NCBI RefSeq assembly: GCF_024752025.1
Contig: NZ_JANTPU010000002.1
Span: 1-64,000, forward strand
Direction of reading: 5' to 3'
Source of the DNA: Pseudidiomarina sp. CB1
GTDB taxonomy: Bacteria; Pseudomonadota; Gammaproteobacteria; Enterobacterales; Alteromonadaceae
DNA: 64,000 bases
Each line of letters starts with the position of its first letter. The stretch's first letter is position 1. The notes below the pieces were generated by a model. It did not search any database and had not been told where the DNA came from. It worked only from the letters and a program-made list of their open reading frames with translations. The translations under genes and the position numbers were made by a program. This document shows, piece after piece, positions 44,369 through 53,360 of this stretch.

Positions 44369-45904
44369 ATGAAAGTAAGAGCTCAAATTGGCATGGTGCT
44401 AAATTTGGACAAGTGTATTGGTTGTCATACCTGCTCCATCACTTGTAAGAATGTTTGGACATCACGCGAAGGCGTTGAATACGCCTGGTTCAACAATGTT
44501 GAAACCAAGCCAGGCGTCGGCTTCCCGAAAGAATGGGAAAACCAAGACAAGTGGAATGGCGGCTGGATTCGTAATAAAAAAGGCAACTTGGAACTGAAAA
44601 TCGGTGCCAAGCGTCGGGTGTTGGCGAATATTTTCGCCAACCCAGATTTGCCTGAGATTGACGACTACTACGAGCCGTTTGATTTCGATTATCAACACTT
44701 GCACACGGCAAAAGACAGCAAGCACCAACCGGTCGCGCGTCCACGCTCACTGATCTCAGGTCAGCGCATGGAGAAGATCGAGTGGGGTCCGAACTGGGAA
44801 GAAATTCTCGGTACTGAGTTTGCTAAACGTAAGAAAGACAAGAACTTCGACGAAGTGGTGCAAAAAGACATCTATGGTCAGTTTGAGAAGACCTTCATGA
44901 TGTACTTGCCACGCTTGTGTGAGCACTGTCTGAACCCTGCGTGTGTGGCCGCTTGCCCGTCAGGTGCCATCTACAAGCGTGAAGAAGACGGTATCGTGTT
45001 GATCGACCAAGACAAGTGTCGTGGCTGGCGCATGTGCGTGTCGGGCTGCCCGTACAAAAAGATTTATTACAACTGGAAAACCGGTAAATCAGAAAAATGT
45101 ACGTTCTGCTTCCCACGTATCGAAGCAGGTCAACCGACCACCTGTTCAGAAACCTGTGTAGGCCGTATCCGTTACTTGGGCGTGTTGCTGTACGATGCCG
45201 ACCGCATCGAAGAAGCGGCCAATACGCCGAACGAGCAAGACCTCTATCAAGCCCAGCTCGATATCTTCTTGGATCCACACGATCCAGAAGTACAAGCGGC
45301 TGCGCGTAAAGAAGGCATTGCTGAGAACTGGATTCAAGCTGCCCAGCGTTCACCGGTGTACATGATGGCAATGCAATGGAAAGTTGCGCTGCCGTTGCAC
45401 CCAGAATATCGCACCTTACCCATGGTTTGGTACGTGCCACCGCTATCACCGATCCAAAGTGCGGTCGAAGCTGGCCACGTGGGCATGAACGGTGAAATTC
45501 CGGATCTGAAATCGCTACGGATTCCGCTGCGTTACTTGGCGAATATGCTCACCGCTGGTGACGAATTCCCGATTGTTCGCGCGCTAGAACGCATGATTGC
45601 CATGCGTGCTTACAAACGCAGCCAAAACGTCGATGGCGTCGAAGATCTAGAAGTCTTGAAGCAAGTGGGCCTGACCCAGCATCAAGTTGAAGAGATGTAC
45701 CGTTACATGGCGCTGGCGAATTACGAAGATCGTTTCGTGATTCCAACCAGTCACCGTGCCTACGCTGAAAATGCCTATGACCTGAAAGGTAGCTGTGGCT
45801 TTACCTTCGGCAACGGCTGTAGTGATGGCAATAACGACGTGAACTTGTTTGGCGCGAAGAAGCAAAGCGTCCGCCAAGTCATCCCGGTAACGGTGAAGGA
45901 GTAA
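44369..45904 (+). CDS. narH: respiratory nitrate reductase beta subunit NarH
   Basis: The electron-transfer subunit (511 residues) with one [3Fe-4S] and three [4Fe-4S] clusters. The first set of ligands is Cys16, 19, 22 and 26 (CIGCHTCSITC). Then CEHCLNPACVAACPSGA, CRGWRMCVSGCP with Trp replacing a Cys as in all NarH ([3Fe-4S]), and CTFCFPRIEAGQPTTCSETC. It bridges NarI haems to NarG. Starts 21 bases after narG and is followed by narJ 4 bases later. Confidence 0.98.
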   Translation: MKVRAQIGMVLNLDKCIGCHTCSITCKNVWTSREGVEYAWFNNVETKPGVGFPKEWENQDKWNGGWIRNKKGNLELKIGAKRRVLANIFANPDLPEIDDYYEPFDFDYQHLHTAKDSKHQPVARPRSLISGQRMEKIEWGPNWEEILGTEFAKRKKDKNFDEVVQKDIYGQFEKTFMMYLPRLCEHCLNPACVAACPSGAIYKREEDGIVLIDQDKCRGWRMCVSGCPYKKIYYNWKTGKSEKCTFCFPRIEAGQPTTCSETCVGRIRYLGVLLYDADRIEEAANTPNEQDLYQAQLDIFLDPHDPEVQAAARKEGIAENWIQAAQRSPVYMMAMQWKVALPLHPEYRTLPMVWYVPPLSPIQSAVEAGHVGMNGEIPDLKSLRIPLRYLANMLTAGDEFPIVRALERMIAMRAYKRSQNVDGVEDLEVLKQVGLTQHQVEEMYRYMALANYEDRFVIPTSHRAYAENAYDLKGSCGFTFGNGCSDGNNDVNLFGAKKQSVRQVIPVTVKE

Positions 45905-45908
45905 GCCC

Positions 45909-46637
45909 ATGCAAGTTTTACAAGTGATTTCACTGTTACTCGACTACCCGAAAGTAGCGCTGCTCGAAGTAGTGCCTGAGTTACGCACTTTGGTGCGTGC
46001 TTCGGCACTGAGCACAGCGCAACAAAAGGCCCTCGATGACTTTATTGTGCGCCGGACCAGCGGCGACCTCATGGATTGGCAGTCGGAATACGACGGCCTG
46101 TTTGAGCGTGGCCGTTCGCTGTCATTGTTGTTATTTGAACACGTGCATGGCGAATCACGCGATCGCGGCCAAGCCATGGTTGATTTGATGCAACAGTATC
46201 AACAAGCAGGCTTGGAAATCGGCGTCAAAGAATTGCCAGATTACATTCCGTTGTATCTCGAATTCTTGGCCACCCAAGGCGAGGACAATGCACGCGAAGG
46301 CTTGGCCGAAGTGGCGCATATCTTGGCGGTATTAGCGGCGCGGTTAGAACAACGCGAAAGTGATTATGCAGTGCTGTTTAAGAGCCTGTTAGAGCTGGCG
46401 CAGGTCGAGATTGATTTAAGCGATGTACGTGCGCAAGTCGAATCGGAAAAGCGTGACGACACGCCGAAAGAACTCGACAAAGTCTGGGAAGAGGAAATGG
46501 TGACCTTTACCGGTAATGACGCCACCAGCACCTGTCCGACTGTGCAACATCGCCCAGCGGAAGGTCAGCGTCGTGATCAGTATGTGCCATTGAATCTTGA
46601 TCAACTCAGCAACGTGAAAAACGCCGCGGACGTCTAA
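45909..46637 (+). CDS. narJ: nitrate reductase assembly chaperone NarJ
   Basis: A 242-residue cytoplasmic chaperone of the TorD/NarJ family that holds apo-NarG for Moco and FS0 insertion and gates membrane attachment. All-helical, with the family segments YDGLFERGRSLSLLLFEHVHGESRDRGQA (given in outline) and ELPDYIPLYLEFLA. The C-terminal 40 residues are polar and likely disordered, as in other NarJ. Between narH and narI as usual, with AAGGAG-type signals on both sides. Confidence 0.95.
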   Translation: MQVLQVISLLLDYPKVALLEVVPELRTLVRASALSTAQQKALDDFIVRRTSGDLMDWQSEYDGLFERGRSLSLLLFEHVHGESRDRGQAMVDLMQQYQQAGLEIGVKELPDYIPLYLEFLATQGEDNAREGLAEVAHILAVLAARLEQRESDYAVLFKSLLELAQVEIDLSDVRAQVESEKRDDTPKELDKVWEEEMVTFTGNDATSTCPTVQHRPAEGQRRDQYVPLNLDQLSNVKNAADV

Positions 46638-46647
46638 GGAGCAAGTC

Positions 46648-47337
46648 ATGAATTATTTAAACACGTTTTTCTTTGGCATCTACCCATACATTGCGTTGGC
46701 GGTCATGATCATAGGTACTTGGATGCGCTACGACCGTGAGCAATTTACTTGGAAAACCAGCTCCAGCCAGCTACTTGAAAAGAAGCAGCTGCGTCGCGGA
46801 AGCATTGCTTTTCATATTGGTATTTTGGCGATTTTTGCCGGGCATTTTGTCGGCTTGTTAACCCCAGGCGAAGTTTGGCACGTGTTAGGAATTAGTGCTG
46901 GCACCAAGCAGCTGATCGCCATTGTTGCCGGTGGCTTAGCAGGTATCGTTTGCTTCTATGGCATGACCATTTTAATTGTGCGCCGCCTGAAAAATCCGCG
47001 TATTCGTGCTAACAGCAGCACTATGGATATCACGATTTTGTTGTTGCTCTATGCGCAATTGATTCTAGGCCTCTTGTCGATCTTCGTATCACTCGGCCAC
47101 ATGGATGGCTCAACCATGCTGTTATTGATGTCTTGGGCACAAAATACCCTGACCTTTGACGCGACCACAGCAGTTGCCGCCATGACTGACGTGCACTGGA
47201 TCTTCAAGCTGCATATCACCTTAGGTCTCACCATTTTCTTGGTGTTCCCATTCACTCGATTGGTGCATATGTTCAGCGTGCCGGTGCAGTACATTCGCCG
47301 TCAGCATCAAATCGTGCGGCAAAAAGCAGCGCGCTGA
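46648..47337 (+). CDS. narI: respiratory nitrate reductase gamma subunit NarI (cytochrome b)
   Basis: The dihaem b membrane anchor (229 residues, five transmembrane helices) that oxidises quinol on the periplasmic side. Haem-ligand histidines are in HIGILAIFAGHFVGLL (helix 2) and HWIFKLHITLGLTIFLVFPF plus RLVHMF (helix 5). The N-terminal FFFGIYPYIALAVMIIGTWMRYDR is typical. Fourth gene of the operon; a parvulin-like gene follows 10 bases later. Confidence 0.97.
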   Translation: MNYLNTFFFGIYPYIALAVMIIGTWMRYDREQFTWKTSSSQLLEKKQLRRGSIAFHIGILAIFAGHFVGLLTPGEVWHVLGISAGTKQLIAIVAGGLAGIVCFYGMTILIVRRLKNPRIRANSSTMDITILLLLYAQLILGLLSIFVSLGHMDGSTMLLLMSWAQNTLTFDATTAVAAMTDVHWIFKLHITLGLTIFLVFPFTRLVHMFSVPVQYIRRQHQIVRQKAAR

Positions 47338-47347
47338 GGAGATTGCT

Positions 47348-48115
47348 ATGATTCAGGTAAATGAAACCACCATCGATGAGCCGGCAATCCTCGCCGAGAT
47401 GCAATACCATCCGGCGGATAGCCAGCAGCAAGCCATGGCCAAAGCCGCAGAGTCACTGGTGATTGGTGAATTGTTCCGTCAACGTGCAGCCGAACTCGGG
47501 CTGCACGTAAAAGACGAAAACAAAGACGCCAGTGATGACGACTTTCTCGCAGCATTACTCGAGCGCGAAGTCGACATCCCCGAAGCCGATGACCAAGCCT
47601 GTGAAACCTACTACCAGCGGAACCCGGAGCGTTTTACCACGTCACCGTTGCTGGAAGTACGCCATATTTTGTTGGCTGCGGCGCCAGATGACGAGCTCGA
47701 CCGCGTCAATGCGAAAATGATGGCCGAGCAAATCATCAAGCAGCTCGGCGAAGGCGATGACTTTTCACGTTTAGCGCAGCAGCATTCAGCCTGTCCGTCT
47801 GCCGCGACCGCTGGCAGCTTAGGCCAAATCAGCCGCGGCCAAACCGTCGCTGAATTTGAACGCCAAGTCTTCACTGCCAACGAAGGACTGCTGCCGAACC
47901 CCGTGGAAACCCGCTACGGCTTTCACGTGGTCGCCGTCGATCGCAAAATCGAAGGCAAGCAGCTGCCTTACGAAGCCGTCAAAGACAAAATCGCCGCCTA
48001 CTTGAACGAGAAAGTCGAACGTAAAGCCGTCGCGCAATATATTCACACACTCATTCAAGCCGCCGAAATCAAAGGCTTTGATTTTGCTGTTTCGGATTCG
48101 CCGTTGCTGCAGTAG
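47348..48115 (+). CDS. parvulin-type peptidyl-prolyl isomerase of the nar operon (NifM/PpiC-like)
   Basis: A 255-residue protein with a SurA/NifM-like helical N-terminal region (about 1-105) and a parvulin domain (about 110-210: LEVRHILLAAAP, FSRLAQQHSACPSAATAGSLG, GQTVAEFERQVFTA, TRYGFHVVAVDRK). No signal peptide, so cytoplasmic. A similar gene closes nar operons in Pseudomonas and relatives, where it is presumed to help NarGHI folding; direct proof is lacking. A strong hairpin that ends the operon follows after 46 bases. Confidence 0.9.
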   Translation: MIQVNETTIDEPAILAEMQYHPADSQQQAMAKAAESLVIGELFRQRAAELGLHVKDENKDASDDDFLAALLEREVDIPEADDQACETYYQRNPERFTTSPLLEVRHILLAAAPDDELDRVNAKMMAEQIIKQLGEGDDFSRLAQQHSACPSAATAGSLGQISRGQTVAEFERQVFTANEGLLPNPVETRYGFHVVAVDRKIEGKQLPYEAVKDKIAAYLNEKVERKAVAQYIHTLIQAAEIKGFDFAVSDSPLLQ

Positions 48116-48161
48116 CGGTAGCAGTAGTCACGCTTGCACAAAGCCATAGTTACAGTAAGCT

Positions 48162-48187
48162 AAAGCCTCCACCCACGGAGGCTTTTT
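48162..48187 (+). terminator. intrinsic terminator of the nar operon whose 3' arm carries the tpm ribosome site
   Basis: AAAGCCTCC, loop ACCCAC and GGAGGCTTT form a perfect 9-bp stem with a T run reaching the ATG of tpm at 48188. GGAGG (48177-48181) in the 3' arm is spaced 6 bases from that ATG, so the terminator hairpin would also sequester the Shine-Dalgarno of tpm. Confidence 0.8.
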
Positions 48188-48826
48188 ATGGACCACAACT
48201 TTTGGCATCAACGCTGGCAGCAGCAACAAATTGGCTTTCATCGCGATGCTTTTCATGAGCTGTTGACGGAGCACTTCCCCAAAGCTTGCCCAAACGGGCG
48301 TATTTTGGTGCCGTTGTGCGGCAAGACGAAAGATATGTTGTGGTTGCTCGATCAAGGCTACAAAGTGTTTGGCATAGAGCTGAGCGAGCTAGCGGTGCAG
48401 GCGTTTTTCGCAGAAAACCAACTTAAGCCGCAAGTGACCAGTGTTGGTAAGTTCAAGCAGTATGCGGTTGATGAACTGGTGATTTGGGTGGGCGATGTAT
48501 TTGATCTCAGTGCTAAAGATCTGGCCGATGTCGATGGTTGGTATGACCGCGCTGCACTCGTAGCTCTGCCGCCGGAAATGCGTACACGCTATGTAGAACT
48601 ACTCCGAAAAACCTTACCGAGTGGCAGTCGAGGTCTGTTGGTGACTGTTGAATATCCTGACGGTTACCGCGAGGGCCCACCGTTTTCGGTGCCAGAAAAC
48701 GAGGTCAAAAGTGCTTACGGGCAACGCTTCAAAGTGCAACGCAAGGCGCGTATCCAAGGTTTCGTGAACAACGAGCCCAGTGTTGACAGTCCAGTCACCG
48801 AACAAGCTTACGTTATTTATGACTAG
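48188..48826 (+). CDS. tpm: thiopurine S-methyltransferase
   Basis: A 212-residue SAM-dependent methyltransferase. The N-terminal FWHQRWQQQQIGFHRDAFHE, SAM loop RILVPLCGKTKDMLWLLDQG and YDRAALVALPPEMRTRYVELL are specific to bacterial TPMT, which methylates selenium and tellurium oxyanions as well as thiopurines. Its ribosome site lies within the nar-operon terminator hairpin, so expression should depend on read-through or on a promoter close upstream that avoids the 5' arm. Confidence 0.94.
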   Translation: MDHNFWHQRWQQQQIGFHRDAFHELLTEHFPKACPNGRILVPLCGKTKDMLWLLDQGYKVFGIELSELAVQAFFAENQLKPQVTSVGKFKQYAVDELVIWVGDVFDLSAKDLADVDGWYDRAALVALPPEMRTRYVELLRKTLPSGSRGLLVTVEYPDGYREGPPFSVPENEVKSAYGQRFKVQRKARIQGFVNNEPSVDSPVTEQAYVIYD

Positions 48827-48864
48827 TCGGAAGTTTGATTCCTAAAGGTAGGGTTTATTGATAG

Positions 48865-48932
48865 GTTTACGGTAGATTAATTCCGTAATTCGGTCTATAA
48901 GTAACCATAATAGGAATTAAACTACCGGTAAC
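48865..48932. promoter_or_regulatory. paired 20-bp inverted repeats upstream of hipA (operator candidate)
   Basis: GTTTACGGTAGATTAATTCC (48865-48884) is repeated in inverse orientation as GGAATTAAACTACCGGTAAC (48913-48932), 17 of 20 positions matching, with 28 bases between. The right arm ends 3 bases before the hipA ATG. The A+T-rich spacer includes TATAAG, a possible -10. Binding by the downstream HipB-like protein would autoregulate the operon (inference). Confidence 0.65.
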
Positions 48933-48935
48933 TGA

Positions 48936-50267
48936 ATGCAAAAGCTCACTCTACAGCTTTTTAATCACGGGCGTTGGCATGACGCAGCGGAGCTCATTTT
49001 TCATGACAAGGTCGCGCATGGCCGCGTGACGCTTGCTTACACGCACGCCTACATCACAGAAGTTCTTCAGTATGAGGCTATTGATAGCAGCGCATGTACT
49101 GTCAATGCGCCGGTCGGTGTTCTTCCTGTGGACTACCCTTCATGGCCAGCGCTCTTAGATGATCTACTACCCGTGGGTAAATCGCGTGATTGGTGGCTGG
49201 CGCGTTTGGATTTAAAGCGCGAACCCGAGTTTGTGCAAAATATTGAGCTGCTCAAGCACGCGGTGATGGCCCCGATTGGTAACTTGCGTATCAAGGAGGC
49301 ATTTACTAACCGGCATAATGACATCGAGCAACGCTTCCCCCTGCAAGCTGTGGTCGAGTTGCAACATGACTTTCTTGAGTATGCCAATGAGAACGGTGCG
49401 GCGGTTGGCGGTGCAACGGGTGCCGTAGGAGTGGCGCCGAAGCTGTTATTGATGGTTGAGGGCGAGCAAGTCTACATCGATGGTGACTTTGCCGGCAAGC
49501 CCTTGGCCGCGAAGCCCTATTTGACAAAGTTTGCACGGAACCGTCGAACGCGCCTCGACAATGACATTCTGGCTGCGGAGTGTTGCTATTATAAGGTCCT
49601 AGCGAAGCTTCTTGCAGGAAGTGGAATTGAAACCATCGATACCGAAAATATGATGCTGCACCAACATGAAGGCCAAGTCAGCTTATGGTTGCCGCGGTTT
49701 GACGTGGTTGAAGAGAATGGCTTAGCCAAACGCATAGGCGTCGAGAGTATCTATTCGATCATTAATGCGGGTCCGGGCAGTGCGCAAAACCACTTTGACG
49801 TGATGACCGAAGTATGGGCAAAAATTCGTCGTGGAACGCAAATGAACAAAGCCGAATTCGCCAAACAGTACCTCGTGCGCGACTTGCTCAATCTTGTCTT
49901 TGGTAATTCGGATAATCATGGGCGCAATATTTCGTTTTTGAAGCTTGATGGTGATATTCATTTTGCGCCTATTTATGATTTTGCGCCGATGAAAGCGGAT
50001 CCAGAAATGGTCGTGCGTCTATTTAAGTGGCCGCGACAATTTGAAAGCGCCTCAATGGTGAAATTTGATCAGGTTGTTCAAGAGCTTGATGCTTTTGCTC
50101 CCGCGGACGAACTACTTGCCTTTCTTAAAACTACCGCGAAAAAGCTGATTCATTTGAAAGACGAACTTCGCTTAGCTGGGTGCTCGGAACGTATTCTTGA
50201 TTTTCCGGCAATTGGTCTTGAACGAACACGAGAGAAGCTGACAGATATGGGGGTGCTCGATGACTGA
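48936..50267 (+). CDS. hipA: HipA-family serine/threonine kinase toxin
   Basis: A 443-residue HipA-like kinase. The N-terminal subdomain (to about 85) precedes the kinase core. The Gly-rich loop is AAVGGATGAVGVAPK (155-169), the catalytic motif is GNSDNHGRNISF (323-334; E. coli GATDGHAKN), and the metal motif is YDFAPM (347-352; DFG-like). E. coli HipA phosphorylates GltX and causes persistence. The Ser150-equivalent position is not obviously a Ser. The antitoxin-like gene is downstream, overlapping by 8 bases, the reverse of classical hipBA. Confidence 0.88.
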   Translation: MQKLTLQLFNHGRWHDAAELIFHDKVAHGRVTLAYTHAYITEVLQYEAIDSSACTVNAPVGVLPVDYPSWPALLDDLLPVGKSRDWWLARLDLKREPEFVQNIELLKHAVMAPIGNLRIKEAFTNRHNDIEQRFPLQAVVELQHDFLEYANENGAAVGGATGAVGVAPKLLLMVEGEQVYIDGDFAGKPLAAKPYLTKFARNRRTRLDNDILAAECCYYKVLAKLLAGSGIETIDTENMMLHQHEGQVSLWLPRFDVVEENGLAKRIGVESIYSIINAGPGSAQNHFDVMTEVWAKIRRGTQMNKAEFAKQYLVRDLLNLVFGNSDNHGRNISFLKLDGDIHFAPIYDFAPMKADPEMVVRLFKWPRQFESASMVKFDQVVQELDAFAPADELLAFLKTTAKKLIHLKDELRLAGCSERILDFPAIGLERTREKLTDMGVLDD

Positions 50268-50541
50268 GTTATCGGTTGAAGAACGCCTAGAAATCATCGC
50301 TGAACTGGAAAAAGCACTCGGAGATGACGCAATTACGTTGGGCGAGATGGTGCAAGCGATTCGCAAGCGGCTCTATGGCATGACACAACTGCAATATGCG
50401 ACGTTTATCGGCATTTCGGATCGTACCCTGCGCGAAATCGAGAAAGGTACCACCGATGCACGGCTTTCCATCATGAATAAGGTGCTTGCACCAGGCGGGT
50501 TTCAGCTGAGTGCGCGGCGGCGCAAGCCTCCCAAACTTTAG
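50260..50541 (+). CDS. hipB: HipB-like XRE-family antitoxin
   Basis: A 93-residue helix-turn-helix protein. The segment GMTQLQYATFIGISDRTLRE (about residues 40-59) is a typical XRE/HipB DNA-binding unit, followed by IEKGTTDARLSIMNKVLAP. An acidic N-terminal helix (VEERLEIIAELEKAL) and a basic tail (ARRRKPPKL) flank it. It overlaps hipA by 8 bases. Being the second gene makes antitoxin synthesis dependent on passage through the toxin. It is convergent with the 50538 gene, overlapping by 4 bases. Confidence 0.85.
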   Translation: MTELSVEERLEIIAELEKALGDDAITLGEMVQAIRKRLYGMTQLQYATFIGISDRTLREIEKGTTDARLSIMNKVLAPGGFQLSARRRKPPKL

Positions 50542-50840
50542 ATTAAGTTGTTGCGCTGCAACACCTTGTAGGTGCGGCGTGCAAGCTTTTCCATAAAGGC
50601 GAGATCAGCAAAGGTCGGCTCGGCGGTTTCGTTGTCGAGGTCGACTTGCCATTGGCTGACTTCGGCGTCGAGCATTTCCATCATTTTCTTTGAGCAGCCG
50701 CGACAGATGCCTTGGCACATGTCGGCGTCTTCGAGGCCGAAGGGAATGGTATTGCGAATGGTGTCCAATAACGCCCGCATGGCGTCAGTGGTGTTCGGTT
50801 TGCGCTGGCGTGGTTGTTGAGTAGACATCAGAGCAGACAT
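50538..50840 (-). CDS. unrecognised cysteine-motif protein downstream of norB
   Basis: A 100-residue cytoplasmic protein with no homology I recognise. A conserved-looking metal or Fe-S candidate motif, CQGICRGCSKKMMEML (C-x3-C-x2-C, about residues 42-57), follows an N-terminal helix (TTDAMRALLDTIRNTIPFGLED), and an acidic helical C-terminus follows. ATG 50840 is placed by GGAGGTG. It is 65 bases after norB on the same strand, so probably in a norB operon; a role in NO reductase maturation or NO sensing is an inference. Confidence 0.7.
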   Translation of the reverse strand: MSALMSTQQPRQRKPNTTDAMRALLDTIRNTIPFGLEDADMCQGICRGCSKKMMEMLDAEVSQWQVDLDNETAEPTFADLAFMEKLARRTYKVLQRNNLI

Positions 50841-50905
50841 CAGCACCTCCAATGAAAAAGGGAGGGCACCCTGGAGAACAGTGCACCTCCCACAACGAGA
50901 AATCG

Positions 50906-53188
50906 TTAGTTTTGTTCGACGGCAACACCTTGTTGCTTGGCTTGTTTACCCCCTTTCTTGCTCAAAAGCCCACTGACAACCTGCCAGCTAATCGCCAGGG
51001 CACCGATGATGAAGATCACATCCCCCACGGTGCGCACCCAACGTAAACCTTCGAGCAACGGTTGCTGCATAAAGGCTTCGCTACGCGCATACCAGAGACC
51101 TTCTGAAGCTGCGGCGTAGAACTGAATGAAACCAATTGGCAGCAAGCTGCTGAAGAGCATCAAGACTAAGCCGCCGTTCATCCACCAGAACGCAGTGGTC
51201 ATCAGTTTGTCGTTGAAGGCCAAGTGCGGACGGATGTAGCGCAAGATGAGCAAGACGAAACCGAGCGCCAAGAAGCCATACACACCGAATAGTGCTGCGT
51301 GGGCGTGGGTTGGCGTGGTGTTCAAACCTTGCACATAGTAGAGCGAAATCGGTGGGTTGATCATGAAACCCAACACGCCAGCGCCCAACATGTTCCAGAA
51401 CGCGACGGCAACGAAGCACATGAGTGGCCATTTGATGCGGGCCATCCACGGCGCTTTGTGTTGCATGCTCCAGTTTTCCCATGCTTCGTAGCCAAGCACG
51501 ATGAGCGGTACCACTTCGAGTGCACTAAAGGTTGCACCGACCGCCATGACTGGAGTCGTGGTGCCTGAGAAGTACAAGTGGTGGAAAGTACCCGGTACGC
51601 CGCCAAGCATAAACAAAGATGCTGATGCTAGTGACGCAGTGGTCGCCATTTTGCGTGAGACCAAGCCCATGCTGTGGAAGATAAAGGCAATGGCAGTGGT
51701 CGCGAACACTTCGAAGAAGCCTTCAACCCAAAGGTGGACGATCCACCAGCGCCAGTATTCCATCACTGACAAGTGGGTGCGCTCGCCGTAGAAGAAGCCG
51801 GCACCGTAGAACAGGCCGATAGCAACGACTGAAGCAGTGAAGAGCGCCAGTAAGTTTTTGTCGCCTTTGACTTTAAAGGCACCAATCACGCCACGCATCA
51901 TCAGGCCAAGCCAGAATACGATGCCAACAAACTTACCAATCTGCCATAAGCGGCCGAGGTCGACATATTCATAACCTTGGTGACCTAGCCAGAAGTTCAA
52001 GTGTTCAGGCAAAATTTGAGCGATGGCAAGGTAGCTACCAATAAAGGTACCAGCCACGACTGCAACCAGCGCCCAGAACAGAATATCGACACCGAGTTTT
52101 TGGTACTTAGGATCTTTGCCACCATTGATAATCGGTGCAAGAAACAAGCCCGCGGCAAGGAAGCCGGTGGCAATCCAGAACAATGCCGCTTGAATATGCC
52201 AGGTACGCACTAAGCTGTACGGGAACCATTCAGATACGTTAATGCCATAGAATTCTTGGCCTTCAACGGTATAGTGCGCGGTGAAGCCCCCTAACAACAC
52301 TTGCAGGGTAAACAACGCCACCACAATAAACAGGTATTTGCCCAAGGCTTTTTGTGACGGGGTTAATTTCACCAAGCTGATCGGGTCTTGCTTCGGTGCC
52401 GCAGGTTCTTCTTCGTCATGTTTACGAATAAAGGCCCAGCCCCAAATCAAGCCACCGACACCGGCAATCAATAAAATCACACTGACGATAGACCAGATGA
52501 TGTTTTCAGCGCTCGGCACGTTATCGATCAACGGCTCGTGGGGCCAGTTGTTGGTATAGGTAACATCGCTATCAGGGCGCTCAGTAGCTGCCGCCCATGC
52601 GGTCCAGAAGAAGAACTCGGCCATACGTTCACGACGTTCAAGACTTGGCAGGGTGTTCTCTTTCATCGCATAGCTTTCGCGTGTGCCACGCAGTGCAGCA
52701 TCATCGCTAAATAGGCGAATATAGTAGTCCGCTGTTTCGGCAATGGCTTGGGCACGACGTTCGTCGATCACCACTTCGTTACTTGCAGCATCATAGGTGT
52801 TGGTGCGATACGCCTGCTTCAGCGCAAATTGCAGCTGATTCTGCTGCGCTGGCGTGAGTTTGTCGTACGCCGTCATAAACTCTTCTGCTGCGGCAATCTC
52901 TAACCACGCCAAGAGTTCACGATGCAACCAATCAGCAGTCCAGTCGGGCGCTTGGTAGGCACCATGCCCCCAAATCGAACCGAGCTGCATACCACCGACG
53001 GATTGCCATGCGGTTTGACCATCAAGAATCGACTCCTCGGTCATCAATGTTTGCCCATTCGTCGTTACGAATTTTGCCGGAATGGGCGGTGCCTCACGAT
53101 AAACTTCGTGTCCGAAGTAACCTAGTATTCCGAACGTAATTGCGAGAATCGCAATGAGCGTCCACCAAAGTTTTTTATAACCTGCCAT
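50906..53188 (-). CDS. norB: quinol-dependent nitric oxide reductase (qNOR)
   Basis: A single-chain NorZ-type reductase of NO to N2O (760 residues). The qNOR-specific N-terminal extension (about 1-290, TM1 plus a periplasmic cytochrome c-like domain without haem, GGMQLGSIWGHGAYQAPDWTADW) is fused to the twelve-helix catalytic domain. Haem and Fe-B histidines are seen in RTWHIQAALFWIATGFL, VHLWVEGFFEVFATT, PGTFHHLYFSG and HAHAALFGVYGF. The absence of norC fits quinol use. Divergent from nrdG across 244 bases with a perfect FNR box; followed by the Cys-motif gene. Confidence 0.96.
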   Translation of the reverse strand: MAGYKKLWWTLIAILAITFGILGYFGHEVYREAPPIPAKFVTTNGQTLMTEESILDGQTAWQSVGGMQLGSIWGHGAYQAPDWTADWLHRELLAWLEIAAAEEFMTAYDKLTPAQQNQLQFALKQAYRTNTYDAASNEVVIDERRAQAIAETADYYIRLFSDDAALRGTRESYAMKENTLPSLERRERMAEFFFWTAWAAATERPDSDVTYTNNWPHEPLIDNVPSAENIIWSIVSVILLIAGVGGLIWGWAFIRKHDEEEPAAPKQDPISLVKLTPSQKALGKYLFIVVALFTLQVLLGGFTAHYTVEGQEFYGINVSEWFPYSLVRTWHIQAALFWIATGFLAAGLFLAPIINGGKDPKYQKLGVDILFWALVAVVAGTFIGSYLAIAQILPEHLNFWLGHQGYEYVDLGRLWQIGKFVGIVFWLGLMMRGVIGAFKVKGDKNLLALFTASVVAIGLFYGAGFFYGERTHLSVMEYWRWWIVHLWVEGFFEVFATTAIAFIFHSMGLVSRKMATTASLASASLFMLGGVPGTFHHLYFSGTTTPVMAVGATFSALEVVPLIVLGYEAWENWSMQHKAPWMARIKWPLMCFVAVAFWNMLGAGVLGFMINPPISLYYVQGLNTTPTHAHAALFGVYGFLALGFVLLILRYIRPHLAFNDKLMTTAFWWMNGGLVLMLFSSLLPIGFIQFYAAASEGLWYARSEAFMQQPLLEGLRWVRTVGDVIFIIGALAISWQVVSGLLSKKGGKQAKQQGVAVEQN

Positions 53189-53360
53189 ACATCACCTTCT
53201 TGTTATGAGGTTTATCTCCACAGGTTGTATTGCAATTGCCTTGCCAACTTTTATCTTATTGTTTTTATTGGTGTTTGATGCGTAATAGGGTTTTTTATAC
53301 CCAGCCATTTCGCTAGTCAAATCGACACTGTGGGTTGTTTCTACCCACTCCGCACTTTTG

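Noticed and set aside
44895-45449. Open frame of about 184 codons antisense to narH
   Set aside because: Low-complexity Arg/Ser/Thr composition from reading narH backwards; no start signal or homology.
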